A DNA stretch of 64,000 bases. Source: Bacteroidales bacterium 6E (GTDB lineage: Bacteria; Bacteroidota; Bacteroidia; Bacteroidales; Prolixibacteraceae). Shown here one piece after another: positions 26,732 to 35,593 of the stretch (its first letter is position 1; every line of letters begins with the position of its first letter). The notes under the pieces were generated by a model. It was given only the letters and a program-made list of their open reading frames with translations. It had not been told where the DNA came from and searched no databases. The stretch spans positions 431,858 through 495,857 of the forward strand of contig DF970666.1 in assembly GCA_001270045.2 (NCBI GenBank), in the 5' to 3' direction. The translations under genes were made by a program, and so were the position numbers.

Positions 26732-28999
26732 ATGCATAAATTCAAGTTCTTTCTGATGGCTATCATGGCCAGTCTTCTCTTTGGGGCTTGCCAGAAGGCT
26801 GAGTCTCCCGTCCGTTACACCGATTTTGTGGATCCATACATTGGTACAGGTTATCACGGACACGTATTTCTGGGTGCCAATGTGCCATTTGGTGCAGTAC
26901 AGGTTGGGCCAACAAATTTTGTGAAAGGGTGGGACTGGTGTTCCGGTTACCATTACTCTGACAGCGTGATGCACGGCTTCTCGCATACTCACTTAAGTGG
27001 AACAGGGATTGGTGATCTGGGCGATGTTCTGCTGATGCCATATACAGGTGAACTTAAAACCTATGCCGGGCAGCAGGATGACATTTCAAACGGATACGCA
27101 TCCTACTATTCACATGACCATGAATCAGCCCGGCCGGGTTATTATCAGGTCGATTTATTGAGTTACGGGATTTCAGTCGAACTGACGGCCACTGAACGTG
27201 TAGGTGTACACCGTTATACCTATCCCGGCAACAGTGCTTCCCGAATGATTGTTGACTTGCGTGCCGGTATTGGTTGGGATATGCCTGTGGCTACCCATCT
27301 GCGAAAGGTAGATGACAAAACCTATACCGGATTTCGTCATTCAAGAGGTTGGGCCCCCGACCAGCGGCTATTCTTTGCCATGGAACTGTCCGAAGCTCCT
27401 GCTGAGCTGGCCTTGTTTGGACGACGCGACAGCCTTATTACTGAAGGTGACACTTCTAATGTTGTAAAGGCTGTATTTACTTTTTCGGGAACCGAAAAAA
27501 AGGAGGTTCTGGTAAAAGTTGGTATCTCTCCCGTGAGTGAGGAAAATGCCCTCGCCAACCTGCGTGCCGAAGTTCCCCATAACGATTTTGACAGGGTTTT
27601 GTCCGAAGCCGATGAAAAATGGAACAATCAGCTGTCGGTGATCAGCATCAATAGCAACGATACCGCCCGTTTGCGAACCTTCTATACCGCCCTTTACCAT
27701 ACCATGATCCATCCTTCGCTCTTTAATGATGTCAATGGCGATTACAGGGGTACCGACAAAGAGGTATACACAAATCCGGGCTTCAATAATTACACTGTTT
27801 TCAGCCTTTGGGATACTTACCGGGCTGCCCATCCACTTTACACAATTATTGATCCTGATAGGGTGAATGATTTTGTGAAATCGATGCTGGCCATTTATGA
27901 CCAACAGGGTAGCTTGCCTGTATGGCACCTGATGGGATGTGAAACCGGTACCATGGTTGGGAATCACTCCATCCCTGTCATTGTGGATGCCTACCTGAAG
28001 GGTATCGGTGATTTCGATGCCAACCATGCAATGGAGGCCATGATTGTCACTTCCAATTTTGACGATGGAGACGGACTGCCTTATGTTTCTGAGTTAGGCT
28101 ATGTGCCTGCCAACAAGACACGTGAGTCTGTATCGAAAGGTCTGGAATATGCCGTCGACGATTGGGCCATTGCACATATGGCAAAGGATATGGGACGTGA
28201 CGATGTTTACACTGAATACCTGAGAAGAGCCGGCTATTACCGCAATTATTACGATCCTGCAGTGGGTTTCTTTAGGGGCAAAAACTATGATGGCTCCTGG
28301 AATGAACCCTTTCATCCAGTATATACAATCCATGAACAGGGCAACTATACCGAAGGTAATGCCTGGCAGTATCTCTGGTTGGTTCCTCAGGATCCTGAAG
28401 GTTTGATCGAATTGTTGGGTGGTGAGGAGACTTTTATACGTCGCCTTGACAGCCTGTTTTTAATCCCTTCAGAACTAAATGAAGGTGCTTCGCCTGATAT
28501 CAGCGGACTGATCGGTCAGTATGCCCATGGAAACGAACCAAGCCATCATACAGTCTATCTTTATGCCTACGCCGGGCAGCAATGGAAGACAGCAGAAAAA
28601 ATCAGGTATATTCTTGACCACCATTATACCGACCAGCCCGATGGAATCATCGGTAACGAGGATTGCGGGCAGATGTCGGCATGGTATATCTTTTCTTCCC
28701 TTGGTTTTTATCCCGTGAATCCTTCCAATTCAGCTTATGTCTTTGGAAGTCCCATACATGAAGAGGCTGTGTTAAATCTTCCGAATGGTGGTACTTTTAC
28801 AGTACGAACCCTGAATGAAGGTACGGATAATCCATATATTCAATCTGTCAAACTGAACGGACAACCGTATGAAAAGAGCTTTATCACCCATGGTGATATA
28901 TTGAAAGGTGGCGTTCTTGAGTTTGAAATGGGGCCTCAGCCAAACCTTGATTTTGGAATTTCCCCTGACAACAGGCCGCGTTCCATTGTTTACAAATAA
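26732..28999 (+). CDS. GH92 family alpha-mannosidase, lipoprotein
   Basis: A 755-residue exo-alpha-mannosidase of glycoside hydrolase family 92 (calcium-dependent, inverting; most members cut alpha-1,2-mannose). Lipoprotein signal MAIMASLLFGACQKA with Cys20. Family signatures are DFVDPYIGTGYHGHVFLGAN, FGAVQVGP, GFSHTHLSGTGIGDLGDVLL, the TALYHTMIHPSLFNDV segment, FSLWDTYRAAHPLY, GNAWQYLWLVPQD and the catalytic-site region NEDCGQMSAWYIFSSLGFYP with FGSPIHEEA. It probably trims high-mannose or alpha-mannan glycans at the cell surface or periplasm. The lipocalin gene follows by 11 bp. Confidence 0.96.
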   Translation: MHKFKFFLMAIMASLLFGACQKAESPVRYTDFVDPYIGTGYHGHVFLGANVPFGAVQVGPTNFVKGWDWCSGYHYSDSVMHGFSHTHLSGTGIGDLGDVLLMPYTGELKTYAGQQDDISNGYASYYSHDHESARPGYYQVDLLSYGISVELTATERVGVHRYTYPGNSASRMIVDLRAGIGWDMPVATHLRKVDDKTYTGFRHSRGWAPDQRLFFAMELSEAPAELALFGRRDSLITEGDTSNVVKAVFTFSGTEKKEVLVKVGISPVSEENALANLRAEVPHNDFDRVLSEADEKWNNQLSVISINSNDTARLRTFYTALYHTMIHPSLFNDVNGDYRGTDKEVYTNPGFNNYTVFSLWDTYRAAHPLYTIIDPDRVNDFVKSMLAIYDQQGSLPVWHLMGCETGTMVGNHSIPVIVDAYLKGIGDFDANHAMEAMIVTSNFDDGDGLPYVSELGYVPANKTRESVSKGLEYAVDDWAIAHMAKDMGRDDVYTEYLRRAGYYRNYYDPAVGFFRGKNYDGSWNEPFHPVYTIHEQGNYTEGNAWQYLWLVPQDPEGLIELLGGEETFIRRLDSLFLIPSELNEGASPDISGLIGQYAHGNEPSHHTVYLYAYAGQQWKTAEKIRYILDHHYTDQPDGIIGNEDCGQMSAWYIFSSLGFYPVNPSNSAYVFGSPIHEEAVLNLPNGGTFTVRTLNEGTDNPYIQSVKLNGQPYEKSFITHGDILKGGVLEFEMGPQPNLDFGISPDNRPRSIVYK

Positions 29000-29010
29000 G
29001 CTTGAATACC

Positions 29011-29526
29011 ATGAGAACTGTGATACTGATGATGTTAATATTCTCGTTTTCATGTAAATCGAAGGCGCCACAAAGAAGTGTCGTTCCCGAGGTCGATCTT
29101 GAAAGATATGCAGGGGTATGGTATGAAATTGCCCGCTATCCTCATCGTTTCGAAAGGGATCTTGTGGGTGTAACCGCAACTTATACACTCAGGAAGGATG
29201 GAAAGATTGATGTATTGAATCAAGGGTACAAGGGTAGTCTCGATGGTGAACTTTCACAGGCCAGGGCTGTTGCCAAAGTTCCCGACCCATCTGAACCGGG
29301 AAAACTCAAGGTTTTCTTTGTCCCGCTGATTGGTGCCGGATATTTTATACTTGACCTTGACAGGGAGAAGTATCAATACGCGCTTGTCGGAAGTAATTCC
29401 ATGAATTATCTCTGGATCTTGAGCCGTACTCCCAGGATGGATGAATCAGTTTATGAAAAACTTACCCAAAAGGCTGCTTCACTTGGGTATGATTTATCAA
29501 AACTTGAAAAGGTCCCCCAGCGTTAA
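29011..29526 (+). CDS. Bacterial lipocalin (Blc-type) lipoprotein
   Basis: A 171-residue outer-membrane-type lipoprotein (signal LMMLIFSFSCKSK, Cys15). It carries the lipocalin pattern: LERYAGVWYEIARYPHRFER (the GxW motif), VTATYTLRKDGKIDVLNQGY, the strand KLKVFFVPLIGAGYFILDLD, YQYALVGSNSMNYLWILSR and a C-terminal helix. E. coli Blc binds lysophospholipids and fatty acids, and the same role is likely. The frame opens at a TTG at 29002; ATG 29011 is preferred. It is probably co-transcribed with the GH92 gene, though the functions look unrelated. Confidence 0.93.
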   Translation: MRTVILMMLIFSFSCKSKAPQRSVVPEVDLERYAGVWYEIARYPHRFERDLVGVTATYTLRKDGKIDVLNQGYKGSLDGELSQARAVAKVPDPSEPGKLKVFFVPLIGAGYFILDLDREKYQYALVGSNSMNYLWILSRTPRMDESVYEKLTQKAASLGYDLSKLEKVPQR

Positions 29527-29563
29527 GCAAAACAAGAAATTTGGTTTATATATATTTCTTAAG

Positions 29564-29605
29564 GTCCCCGGCACGAGATTTTACTTTTGCCTGGGGATTT
29601 CTTTT
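29564..29605 (+). terminator. Terminator after the lipocalin gene
   Basis: TCCCCGG (29564-29570) pairs with CTGGGGA (29591-29597, one G-U pair), followed by TTTCTTTT. Confidence 0.7.
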
Positions 29606-29685
29606 ATGTTGATTGACAGATAATTTGATAAATATGGCTTTACTTTAATTTAAGGTTGATCAAATCAACCACCACGATTGTTTAA

Positions 29686-29720
29686 TTTGGAAATCAGTAT
29701 AAGCGAATTTACTACATTTG
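29686..29720 (+). promoter_or_regulatory. Promoter of the lysA-like gene
   Basis: TACATTTG (29713-29720) is an exact TAnnTTTG -7 element and TTTG (29686-29689) a -33 candidate, somewhat far at 23 bp. It lies 16 bp before the ATG. Confidence 0.5.
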
Positions 29721-29736
29721 TGTTCCTAATAAAAAA

Positions 29737-31005
29737 ATGATGACTGACAAGAAGTTACCATTCGGAAAAGAGAAGTTGGAAGAGATTATCAATCGTTTTC
29801 CTACCCCATTCCATATTTATGATGAGAAAGGCATTAAAGAGTATGCCCGAAAATTTAACAAGGCGTTTGAATGGAATGAGGGCTATCGTGAATATTATGC
29901 CATCAAGGCCGCACCCAATCCCTATTTGATGAAAATCATGCAACAGGAAGGCTTTGGTATCGACTGCAGTTCGCTGGCCGAACTTGAAATCGCTGAAAGG
30001 CTGGGTATGAGAGGTGATGATATCATGTTTACCTCGAATGATACTCCCGACTATGAATATAAGAAGGCTATTGAGTTGGGTGCCATCATAAATCTTGATG
30101 ACATCTCCCATATTGAATACCTCGAGAAAAATGTTGGCCTGCCTGAGCTCCTTTGTTTCAGGTATAATCCAGGTAATTTAAAGGCTGGTAACCTGATCAT
30201 CGGCCATCCAGAAGAAGCAAAATATGGTTTGACACGCAACCAGATGATCGATGCTTACCGTATTGCCCGGGATAAAGGCGTGAAGCGGTTTGGAATACAT
30301 ACCATGGTTGCCAGCAATGAACTGGATCCAAACTACTTTGTCGAAACTGCCGAAATTCTTTTCGACCTGATTGCCGAGGTATCCAAATCGCTTGGCATCC
30401 ACATTGAATTCGCCAATTTGGGTGGTGGAATCGGAATTCCGTATCGCCCTGAACAAAAGGAAGTTGATCTTAAGTTAATGAGCGATGGCATTCGCCGGAA
30501 ATATGAGGAAATGATTGTCGGGAACGGATTGGCCCCTCTGAGGATTTATTTTGAATCTGGCAGGGCAATGACTGGTCCGTATGGATTTCTGGTTACCAAG
30601 GTTTTACACCTGAAGGATACCTATAAGAAATTTGTCGGTTTGGATGCCTGCATGACAAACCTGATGCGCCCCGCTTTGTATGGTGCGTACCATCATATTA
30701 CGGTAGTCGGTAAGGAGAATGTGGCCGATACCCGGCTGTACGACGTTACCGGTTCTCTTTGTGAGAATAACGATAAGTTCGCCATCGACCGGGAGCTGCC
30801 CGAGGTTACTCCAGGCGATTTAGTGGTTATACATGATGCCGGAGCACATGGTCATGCCATGGGATTCAATTATAATGGTAAACTTAAATCGGCTGAGTTG
30901 TTGATTCGCGAAAATGGCGAGGTAGTCATGATCAGAAGGGCTGAGACCTTGGAAGATTATTTTGCGACCCTCGATTTTGGTGGCTTGAAAGATTTTGAGG
31001 TTTAA
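29737..31005 (+). CDS. lysA: Diaminopimelate decarboxylase
   Basis: A 422-residue fold-III PLP decarboxylase that makes lysine from meso-diaminopimelate. Visible features: PTPFHIYDEKGI entry strand, PLP-Lys in YYAIKAAPNPYL, CSSLAELEIAERLG, RYNPGNLKAGN, the substrate/PLP-binding IEFANLGGGIGIPYRP, ESGRAMTGPYGFLV, the inter-subunit catalytic Cys in LCENNDKFAIDRELP, and AGAHGHAMGFNYNGKLKSAELL, where typical LysA has AGAYG. The tail ETLEDYFATL is standard. The His-for-Tyr variant and the slightly divergent N-terminus leave a small chance of another basic amino acid decarboxylase. It has its own promoter and terminator. Confidence 0.85.
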   Translation: MMTDKKLPFGKEKLEEIINRFPTPFHIYDEKGIKEYARKFNKAFEWNEGYREYYAIKAAPNPYLMKIMQQEGFGIDCSSLAELEIAERLGMRGDDIMFTSNDTPDYEYKKAIELGAIINLDDISHIEYLEKNVGLPELLCFRYNPGNLKAGNLIIGHPEEAKYGLTRNQMIDAYRIARDKGVKRFGIHTMVASNELDPNYFVETAEILFDLIAEVSKSLGIHIEFANLGGGIGIPYRPEQKEVDLKLMSDGIRRKYEEMIVGNGLAPLRIYFESGRAMTGPYGFLVTKVLHLKDTYKKFVGLDACMTNLMRPALYGAYHHITVVGKENVADTRLYDVTGSLCENNDKFAIDRELPEVTPGDLVVIHDAGAHGHAMGFNYNGKLKSAELLIRENGEVVMIRRAETLEDYFATLDFGGLKDFEV

Positions 31006-31023
31006 GAGGAAAAATAACGGAAC

Positions 31024-31046
31024 TGGCCGGTTTTCCCGGCCATTTT
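31024..31046 (+). terminator. Terminator after lysA
   Basis: TGGCCGG (31024-31030) and CCGGCCA (31036-31042) around a TTTTC loop, followed by TTTT. Confidence 0.85.
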
Positions 31047-31058
31047 CATATCGAATTC

Positions 31059-32189
31059 ATGGAACACTGGAAAATAGGATACGACGCGAAAAGGGCTTTC
31101 CTGAATCAGGCCGGACTAGGTAATTACAGCCGGAACACCCTGACTGCCCTACAGAAATTTTTTCCGCAGCACAATTATATTTTATATACTCCTGAGGTAC
31201 GTACCGATATTTTCAAGGAGAATCCTCTGTTTGATGTACGTTATCCTACTTCCTTGTTTTACAAGTTGTTTAGTTCTTTCTGGAGGAATTTTGCCCTCTC
31301 AAGGACTTTGCAAAATGACCAGCTCGATTTGTACCATGGACTTTCAAATGAACTTCCTTCCGGAATTCACAAATCAGGGATACCTTCAGTAGTTACCATG
31401 CATGACCTGATTTTTCTTAATTTCCCTCTCTGGTATAAACCAGTTGACCGGAAGATTTACCTCGAAAAATCGAAGTATGCCTGCCAGGTGGCTTCAAAAA
31501 TCATTGCCATTTCAAACCATACCCGTGAAGACCTGATCAAGCACCTTCATGTTGAGCCCGAACGGATAGAAGTTATTTACCAAAGTATATCCGAAAGATA
31601 TTTCTTCCATTCGGTAAGTGACCAGGTCGACGATGTTTTGGCAAAGTATAATCTGCCTGCCCAATACCTATTGACAGTTGGTACCATTGAGCCCCGAAAG
31701 AACCAGCTTTCTGTACTGAAAGCCATTTACAACAAGAGTCTGGATATCCCTTATGTGATCGTTGGTAAACCTACTCCTTACCTGATGGAGTTAAAGGAAT
31801 TTATAGGAACCCACCGTATGCGCGAACAGGTTTATATTCTCGACAACGTTCCGGATATTGACCTGCCTGCACTATATCAGCAAGCCTTGTGTATGGTTTA
31901 TCTTTCGCACTATGAGGGATTTGGGTTGCCTGTGATCGAAGCCATGGCTTCCGGATGCCCCGTAATCGCATCCTCAGTATCCTGTCTTCCCGAAATCGGG
32001 GAAAATGCTGCACTTTATTGTGAACCCAATGACGATACAGGTTTGGGAAAACTAATCCTGAAGGTGATGAACGATGAGGCATTACGCACTGAACTTGCAG
32101 AAAGGGGAAGGCTCAGGGCTAAGTTCTTCCATCCGGAAGAACGCGTAACTGCGGTCATGAACCTATACGAGTCTGTCATTAAGGGATAA
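31059..32189 (+). CDS. GT4-family glycosyltransferase
   Basis: A 376-residue retaining GT-B glycosyltransferase of the GT4 type. The N-terminal domain begins IGYDAKRAFLNQAGLGNYSRN, as in mannosyltransferases of the WbaZ/MtfB kind. The nucleotide-sugar domain has LLTVGTIEPRKNQLSVLKAI, the bridging ALYQQALCMVYLSHYEGFG and the E-x7-E motif EGFGLPVIE, then GCPVIASSVSCLPEI. Likely substrate is GDP-mannose or a related donor, acting on a cell-surface glycan; the acceptor is not readable. It is isolated from other glycan genes and is followed 46 bp later by tsaC. Confidence 0.87.
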   Translation: MEHWKIGYDAKRAFLNQAGLGNYSRNTLTALQKFFPQHNYILYTPEVRTDIFKENPLFDVRYPTSLFYKLFSSFWRNFALSRTLQNDQLDLYHGLSNELPSGIHKSGIPSVVTMHDLIFLNFPLWYKPVDRKIYLEKSKYACQVASKIIAISNHTREDLIKHLHVEPERIEVIYQSISERYFFHSVSDQVDDVLAKYNLPAQYLLTVGTIEPRKNQLSVLKAIYNKSLDIPYVIVGKPTPYLMELKEFIGTHRMREQVYILDNVPDIDLPALYQQALCMVYLSHYEGFGLPVIEAMASGCPVIASSVSCLPEIGENAALYCEPNDDTGLGKLILKVMNDEALRTELAERGRLRAKFFHPEERVTAVMNLYESVIKG

Positions 32190-32235
32190 AGTTAAGCCAT
32201 TCCGGGCTGTTTAATCCAAATATAAACTGCACCTT

Positions 32236-32799
32236 ATGAAGGATGATATTCTAAAAGCTCTCGATGTTTTAAAAAGGGGAGGAGTAATCCTTTTTCCGAC
32301 AGACACCCATTGGAGTCTGGGATGTGATGCTACTAACGAAGATGCTGTTGCCAGACTTCTCCTGGTCAAAAAGAAGGAGCCAGGCAAGAGGTTGTTAATG
32401 TTAATGGAGAATCCTGCCTTGCTGGAAAGATATGTGAGCGATGTTCCTGAAATCGCCTGGGATCTGGCTGAAATTTCAACCTCTCCACTGACGATGGTGT
32501 TTTCAAATACCCGTAACCTTCCCGGAATCGTAATGGCTCAGGATGGAACTGTTGGCATCCGGTTTACGCGTGAGGATTTTTCAAGGGAACTGGTTCAGCG
32601 ATTCAGAAGACCTGTCTTGGCTTCATCCGCCAACTATTCAGGGGGGCAGTCGCCTTTGGTTTTTATGGATATTCCTGATGATATACTAAAGGCAGTCGAT
32701 TATGTCGTTACCTTTAGGCAGGATGATCCTGTACCTGCCGTTTCTTCATCGATTATTCGGCTGGGACCAGGTGGCAGGATAGAAATAATCAGGGAGTAA
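32236..32799 (+). CDS. tsaC: L-threonylcarbamoyladenylate synthase (Sua5/YrdC family)
   Basis: A 187-residue YrdC-domain enzyme that makes threonylcarbamoyl-AMP for t6A37 of ANN-decoding tRNAs. The pocket motifs are GGVILFPTDTHWSLGCDATN, LLVKKKEPGKRLLMLME (the KxR-type motif), PLTMVFSNTRNLP, GTVGIRFTRED and PVLASSANYSGGQ, all as in single-domain TsaC. The last 11 bp overlap the end of the convergent Cys-rich Feo gene. Confidence 0.93.
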   Translation: MKDDILKALDVLKRGGVILFPTDTHWSLGCDATNEDAVARLLLVKKKEPGKRLLMLMENPALLERYVSDVPEIAWDLAEISTSPLTMVFSNTRNLPGIVMAQDGTVGIRFTREDFSRELVQRFRRPVLASSANYSGGQSPLVFMDIPDDILKAVDYVVTFRQDDPVPAVSSSIIRLGPGGRIEIIRE

Positions 32800-32995
32800 C
32801 CACGGAATTCTTCCCTTTAAAAGGTAACTGCCTTACCGGACAATCGGCTCCACATCCACCACATCCTGAGGTTTTAAGGGTTTTTGTATCTGAACATTTC
32901 TCCACTTTCGGTGCAAAGAACCGTTTCCAGAATTTCTTCAAAGCCAGAAATGCAGCTACTGCAATGATGATATATGTGATGATTTCCTGAATCAT
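32789..32995 (-). CDS. FeoB-associated Cys-rich membrane protein
   Basis: A 68-residue protein starting MIQEIITYIIIAVAAFLALK, a single membrane helix, followed by a basic stretch KKFWKRFF and a cysteine cluster SGCGGCGADCPVRQL. This is the FeoB-associated Cys-rich small membrane protein family (PF12669-like), found after feoB in many Firmicutes and Bacteroidetes and thought to help iron transfer after FeoB. The start lies 5 bp after the feoB stop, so they are co-transcribed. The frame is open further upstream, but that part overlaps feoB and was excluded. Its stop codon overlaps tsaC by 11 bp in convergent orientation. Confidence 0.9.
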   Translation of the reverse strand: MIQEIITYIIIAVAAFLALKKFWKRFFAPKVEKCSDTKTLKTSGCGGCGADCPVRQLPFKGKNSVVTP

Positions 32996-33000
32996 GATGT

Positions 33001-35463
33001 TTAAATGATTAAGATCGCAATCTGATAGGTAATCAGGGCCAGTACCCATGCCAGTGAGGTAGTGTAAGCAACCGAGAATGCTCCCCATTTCCAGGTCCCC
33101 GACTCATTGTTGATGGCGGCTACTGTTCCAATACAAGGGAAATAAACAAGGATAAAGACAAGGAAGGCCAGTGCCGAAGCAGTGTTGAACACTTTATGCC
33201 CTTTAAGCTTTCCTCGGTCATGGACTTCATTGATCAGCTTTTCCTGAAGGTTGACGGTCGATTCATCGACGTTCGACTGGTAAAGTACCCCCATAGTGCT
33301 GATGATGATTTCTTTTGCAGGTAATCCTGCCAGAAGTGCAATACTCATCTTCCAGTCAAATCCCATGGGTGACATGATGGGTTGCATCACTTTCCCGATT
33401 CGCCCGATGTAGGAATTCATCAAACGGTCTGATTCCATCTCCATCTCTGTCTGTTGCAGCAATTGGGCCGCAGCCGCGTCGGTGTCTGCCTGTACCTGGA
33501 GCATTTCGATGGTTGTTTCATAGCCGGCAGTCCTTTCGGTGGTGCGAGGGAAATACTCCAATGCCCAGATAATGATGACTCCAACCAATATCACGGTTCC
33601 AATTTTCTTAAGGTAATGTTTTGTTTTTTCCCACATGTTGAACAGGATGTTCCGCATGGTTGGCATCCTGTAAGTAGGGAGTTCCATTACAAAGGGAGTC
33701 TCTTTATTTTTGAACATTAATTTGTTGAATACCTGTGCGGTAATAAAGGCCAGAATGATGCCAAAAGCATAAATCCCGATCAGGATCAAAGCCTGGTATT
33801 TTGTAAAGAAGGCCGAGATGATCAGTATATAAACCGGCAATCGGGCACTGCATGACATGAACGGAACAATGAGCATGGTCAGCAACCTGTCGCCTCTGTT
33901 ACGAAGTGTACGGGTCGCAAGAATTGCAGGTACGTTACAGCCGAATCCCATAATCATTGGAATGAAAGATCTTCCATGAAGCCCGAATTTATGCATCACC
34001 TTGTCCATGATGAACGAGGCCCTTGCCATATAACCTGTCCCCTCAAGAAGGGATATGAAAAAGAACAATATCAGGATGTTGGGTAAAAATACCAATACAC
34101 TCCCGGTGCCGCTAATGATTCCATCAATCAACAAGTCTTTAAGCATACCATCAGCCATGATGCTTCTCAGTCCTTCGCTGATCCAGAGTACACCCTTGTC
34201 AATCCAGCCCATCGGGTAGGCACCCAATGTGAATGTCGTATAAAATACCACAAACAGGATCAGGCCGAAAATAGGCAAGGCCAGCTTGGGGTGGGTCAAT
34301 ATCCTGTCAATTTTGTCTGACATGGAGGTGATGACCGGCTTGGGGGTATGCATCGTTTCCTTGAGGGCCCCTGAAATAAAGGCATACTTGGCGTCAGTCA
34401 CGATGGTTTCGCTGTCTTCGTTAAGCAAAGATTCCATCCGTTTGATTTCCTTATGGGTGACGGCGGCAATCTCCATGAAATTCGGGTAGCCCGACATCAG
34501 TTCAAGTACCTGTTGGTCTTTCTCCAAAAGTTTGATTGCCAGGAATCGGCTCGAAATCTTATCTGTGATGGGTTTATTTACCTTGATGATATCCCTGATC
34601 GCGTTAATGGAAGATTCCAGTTCCTGCCCGTAATTGATATGGATATGGCGGGTGGTCGGCTCTGTGCCTTCATAAACACGGATAACCTTTTGCAATAAAT
34701 CGTCAAGCCCTTCGCCTCTCGAGCTTACCGTAGGCACGAAAGGCATTCCCATCAGTTTTCCCAACTTGTCAAAGTTGAGCTGCTGGCTTTGTTTTGAGAG
34801 TTCATCAAACATGTTCAGGGCCACCACAACCCTAAGGTCCATATCGATCAGCTGGGTCGAAAGGAACAAGTTCCTTTCGAGGTTGGTGGCGTCCAAAACA
34901 TTGATTACCACATCCGGAGTTTCTTCATAGATGAACTTCCTGACATAGATTTCTTCAGCCGTATAGGCTGTAAGGCTGTATGTTCCTGGAAGGTCAAAAA
35001 AATGGAAAGTGTAACCGTAGGCCGTAAATGTGGTCTTTTTGATATCCACCGTTACGCCACTATAATTGCCTACCCGCTCCCGTGATCCGGAAAGCTGGTT
35101 ATACAGGGTGGTTTTTCCAGAGTTGGGATTCCCGGCCAGCGCCACATTGATGGTTTTGGCCCTTGGGGAGGTTGAATCAATGATAATATTCCTGTCAATC
35201 ACCCCCTCAAATCCTTCATGGGGAGGAGTGACAAATTCCTCCAGGGGAATGACTTCGATTCGTTCAGCTTCAGATCTGCGCAGGGAAATATTGTAGTTTA
35301 ATATCTTGTATTCAACAGGACCATTAAAAGGAGCAGTCTTGATAACTTTAACCTGCTTCCCTTTGATGAATCCCATTTCAGCAATCCTTTTCCTGAATGA
35401 GCCATGTCCGAGAACTTTGGTGATAACAACGGTTTCGTTGTTCTTTATATCGCTTAACTTCAC
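33001..35463 (-). CDS. feoB: FeoA-FeoB fusion ferrous iron transporter
   Basis: An 820-residue inner-membrane Fe2+ transporter. Residues 1-75 are a fused FeoA SH3-like domain (MGFIKGKQVKVIKTAPFNGP and RRSEAERIEVI). The FeoB G domain follows at about residues 105-270: G1 ALAGNPNSGKTTLYNQLSG, G2/switch around VGNYSGVTVD, G3 FDLPGTYSL, G4-type region ALNMFDE. A helical GDI domain then leads to the membrane part from about residue 385, with the Gate motifs (MARASFIMDKVMHKFGLHGR, PMIMGFGCNVPAILATRT, MSCSARLPVYI) and a late GLPAKEIIISTMGVLYQ. FeoA-B fusions are typical of Bacteroidetes. A perfect 19-bp palindrome sits 22 bp before the start codon. Confidence 0.96.
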   Translation of the reverse strand: MKLSDIKNNETVVITKVLGHGSFRKRIAEMGFIKGKQVKVIKTAPFNGPVEYKILNYNISLRRSEAERIEVIPLEEFVTPPHEGFEGVIDRNIIIDSTSPRAKTINVALAGNPNSGKTTLYNQLSGSRERVGNYSGVTVDIKKTTFTAYGYTFHFFDLPGTYSLTAYTAEEIYVRKFIYEETPDVVINVLDATNLERNLFLSTQLIDMDLRVVVALNMFDELSKQSQQLNFDKLGKLMGMPFVPTVSSRGEGLDDLLQKVIRVYEGTEPTTRHIHINYGQELESSINAIRDIIKVNKPITDKISSRFLAIKLLEKDQQVLELMSGYPNFMEIAAVTHKEIKRMESLLNEDSETIVTDAKYAFISGALKETMHTPKPVITSMSDKIDRILTHPKLALPIFGLILFVVFYTTFTLGAYPMGWIDKGVLWISEGLRSIMADGMLKDLLIDGIISGTGSVLVFLPNILILFFFISLLEGTGYMARASFIMDKVMHKFGLHGRSFIPMIMGFGCNVPAILATRTLRNRGDRLLTMLIVPFMSCSARLPVYILIISAFFTKYQALILIGIYAFGIILAFITAQVFNKLMFKNKETPFVMELPTYRMPTMRNILFNMWEKTKHYLKKIGTVILVGVIIIWALEYFPRTTERTAGYETTIEMLQVQADTDAAAAQLLQQTEMEMESDRLMNSYIGRIGKVMQPIMSPMGFDWKMSIALLAGLPAKEIIISTMGVLYQSNVDESTVNLQEKLINEVHDRGKLKGHKVFNTASALAFLVFILVYFPCIGTVAAINNESGTWKWGAFSVAYTTSLAWVLALITYQIAILII

Positions 35464-35484
35464 TACGGGTAATGTTTATTTAGA

Positions 35485-35503
35485 ACAAATTAAAATAATT
35501 TGT
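35485..35503. promoter_or_regulatory. Perfect 19-bp palindrome, candidate iron-repressor operator
   Basis: ACAAATTA-AAA-TAATTTGT is an 8-3-8 inverted repeat with no mismatch, located between the -7 element (35508-35515) and the feoAB start. Its size is that of a Fur or DtxR/IdeR site and its place just after the transcription start suits a repressor. Confidence 0.5.
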
Positions 35504-35507
35504 CCTG

Positions 35508-35515
35508 CAAAGATA
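35508..35515 (-). promoter_or_regulatory. -7 element for feoAB
   Basis: TATCTTTG on the minus strand is an exact TAnnTTTG match, 44 bp before the feoAB ATG and immediately upstream of the palindrome. Confidence 0.5.
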
Positions 35516-35572
35516 GATTTTTAAACTTTATGAAAAAATTGGCAAATTCTGTTTTTTCTGGAGCTTTGTGAC

Positions 35573-35580
35573 TATTTTTG
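35573..35580 (+). promoter_or_regulatory. -7 element for the HEAT-like gene
   Basis: TATTTTTG matches TAnnTTTG, 13 bp before the ATG at 35594. No -33 box is clear. Confidence 0.4.
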
Positions 35581-35593
35581 TGTATTAAGCAAC

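Noticed and set aside
27368..28027. 219-codon minus-strand frame
   Set aside because: Antisense shadow of the well-supported GH92 gene.
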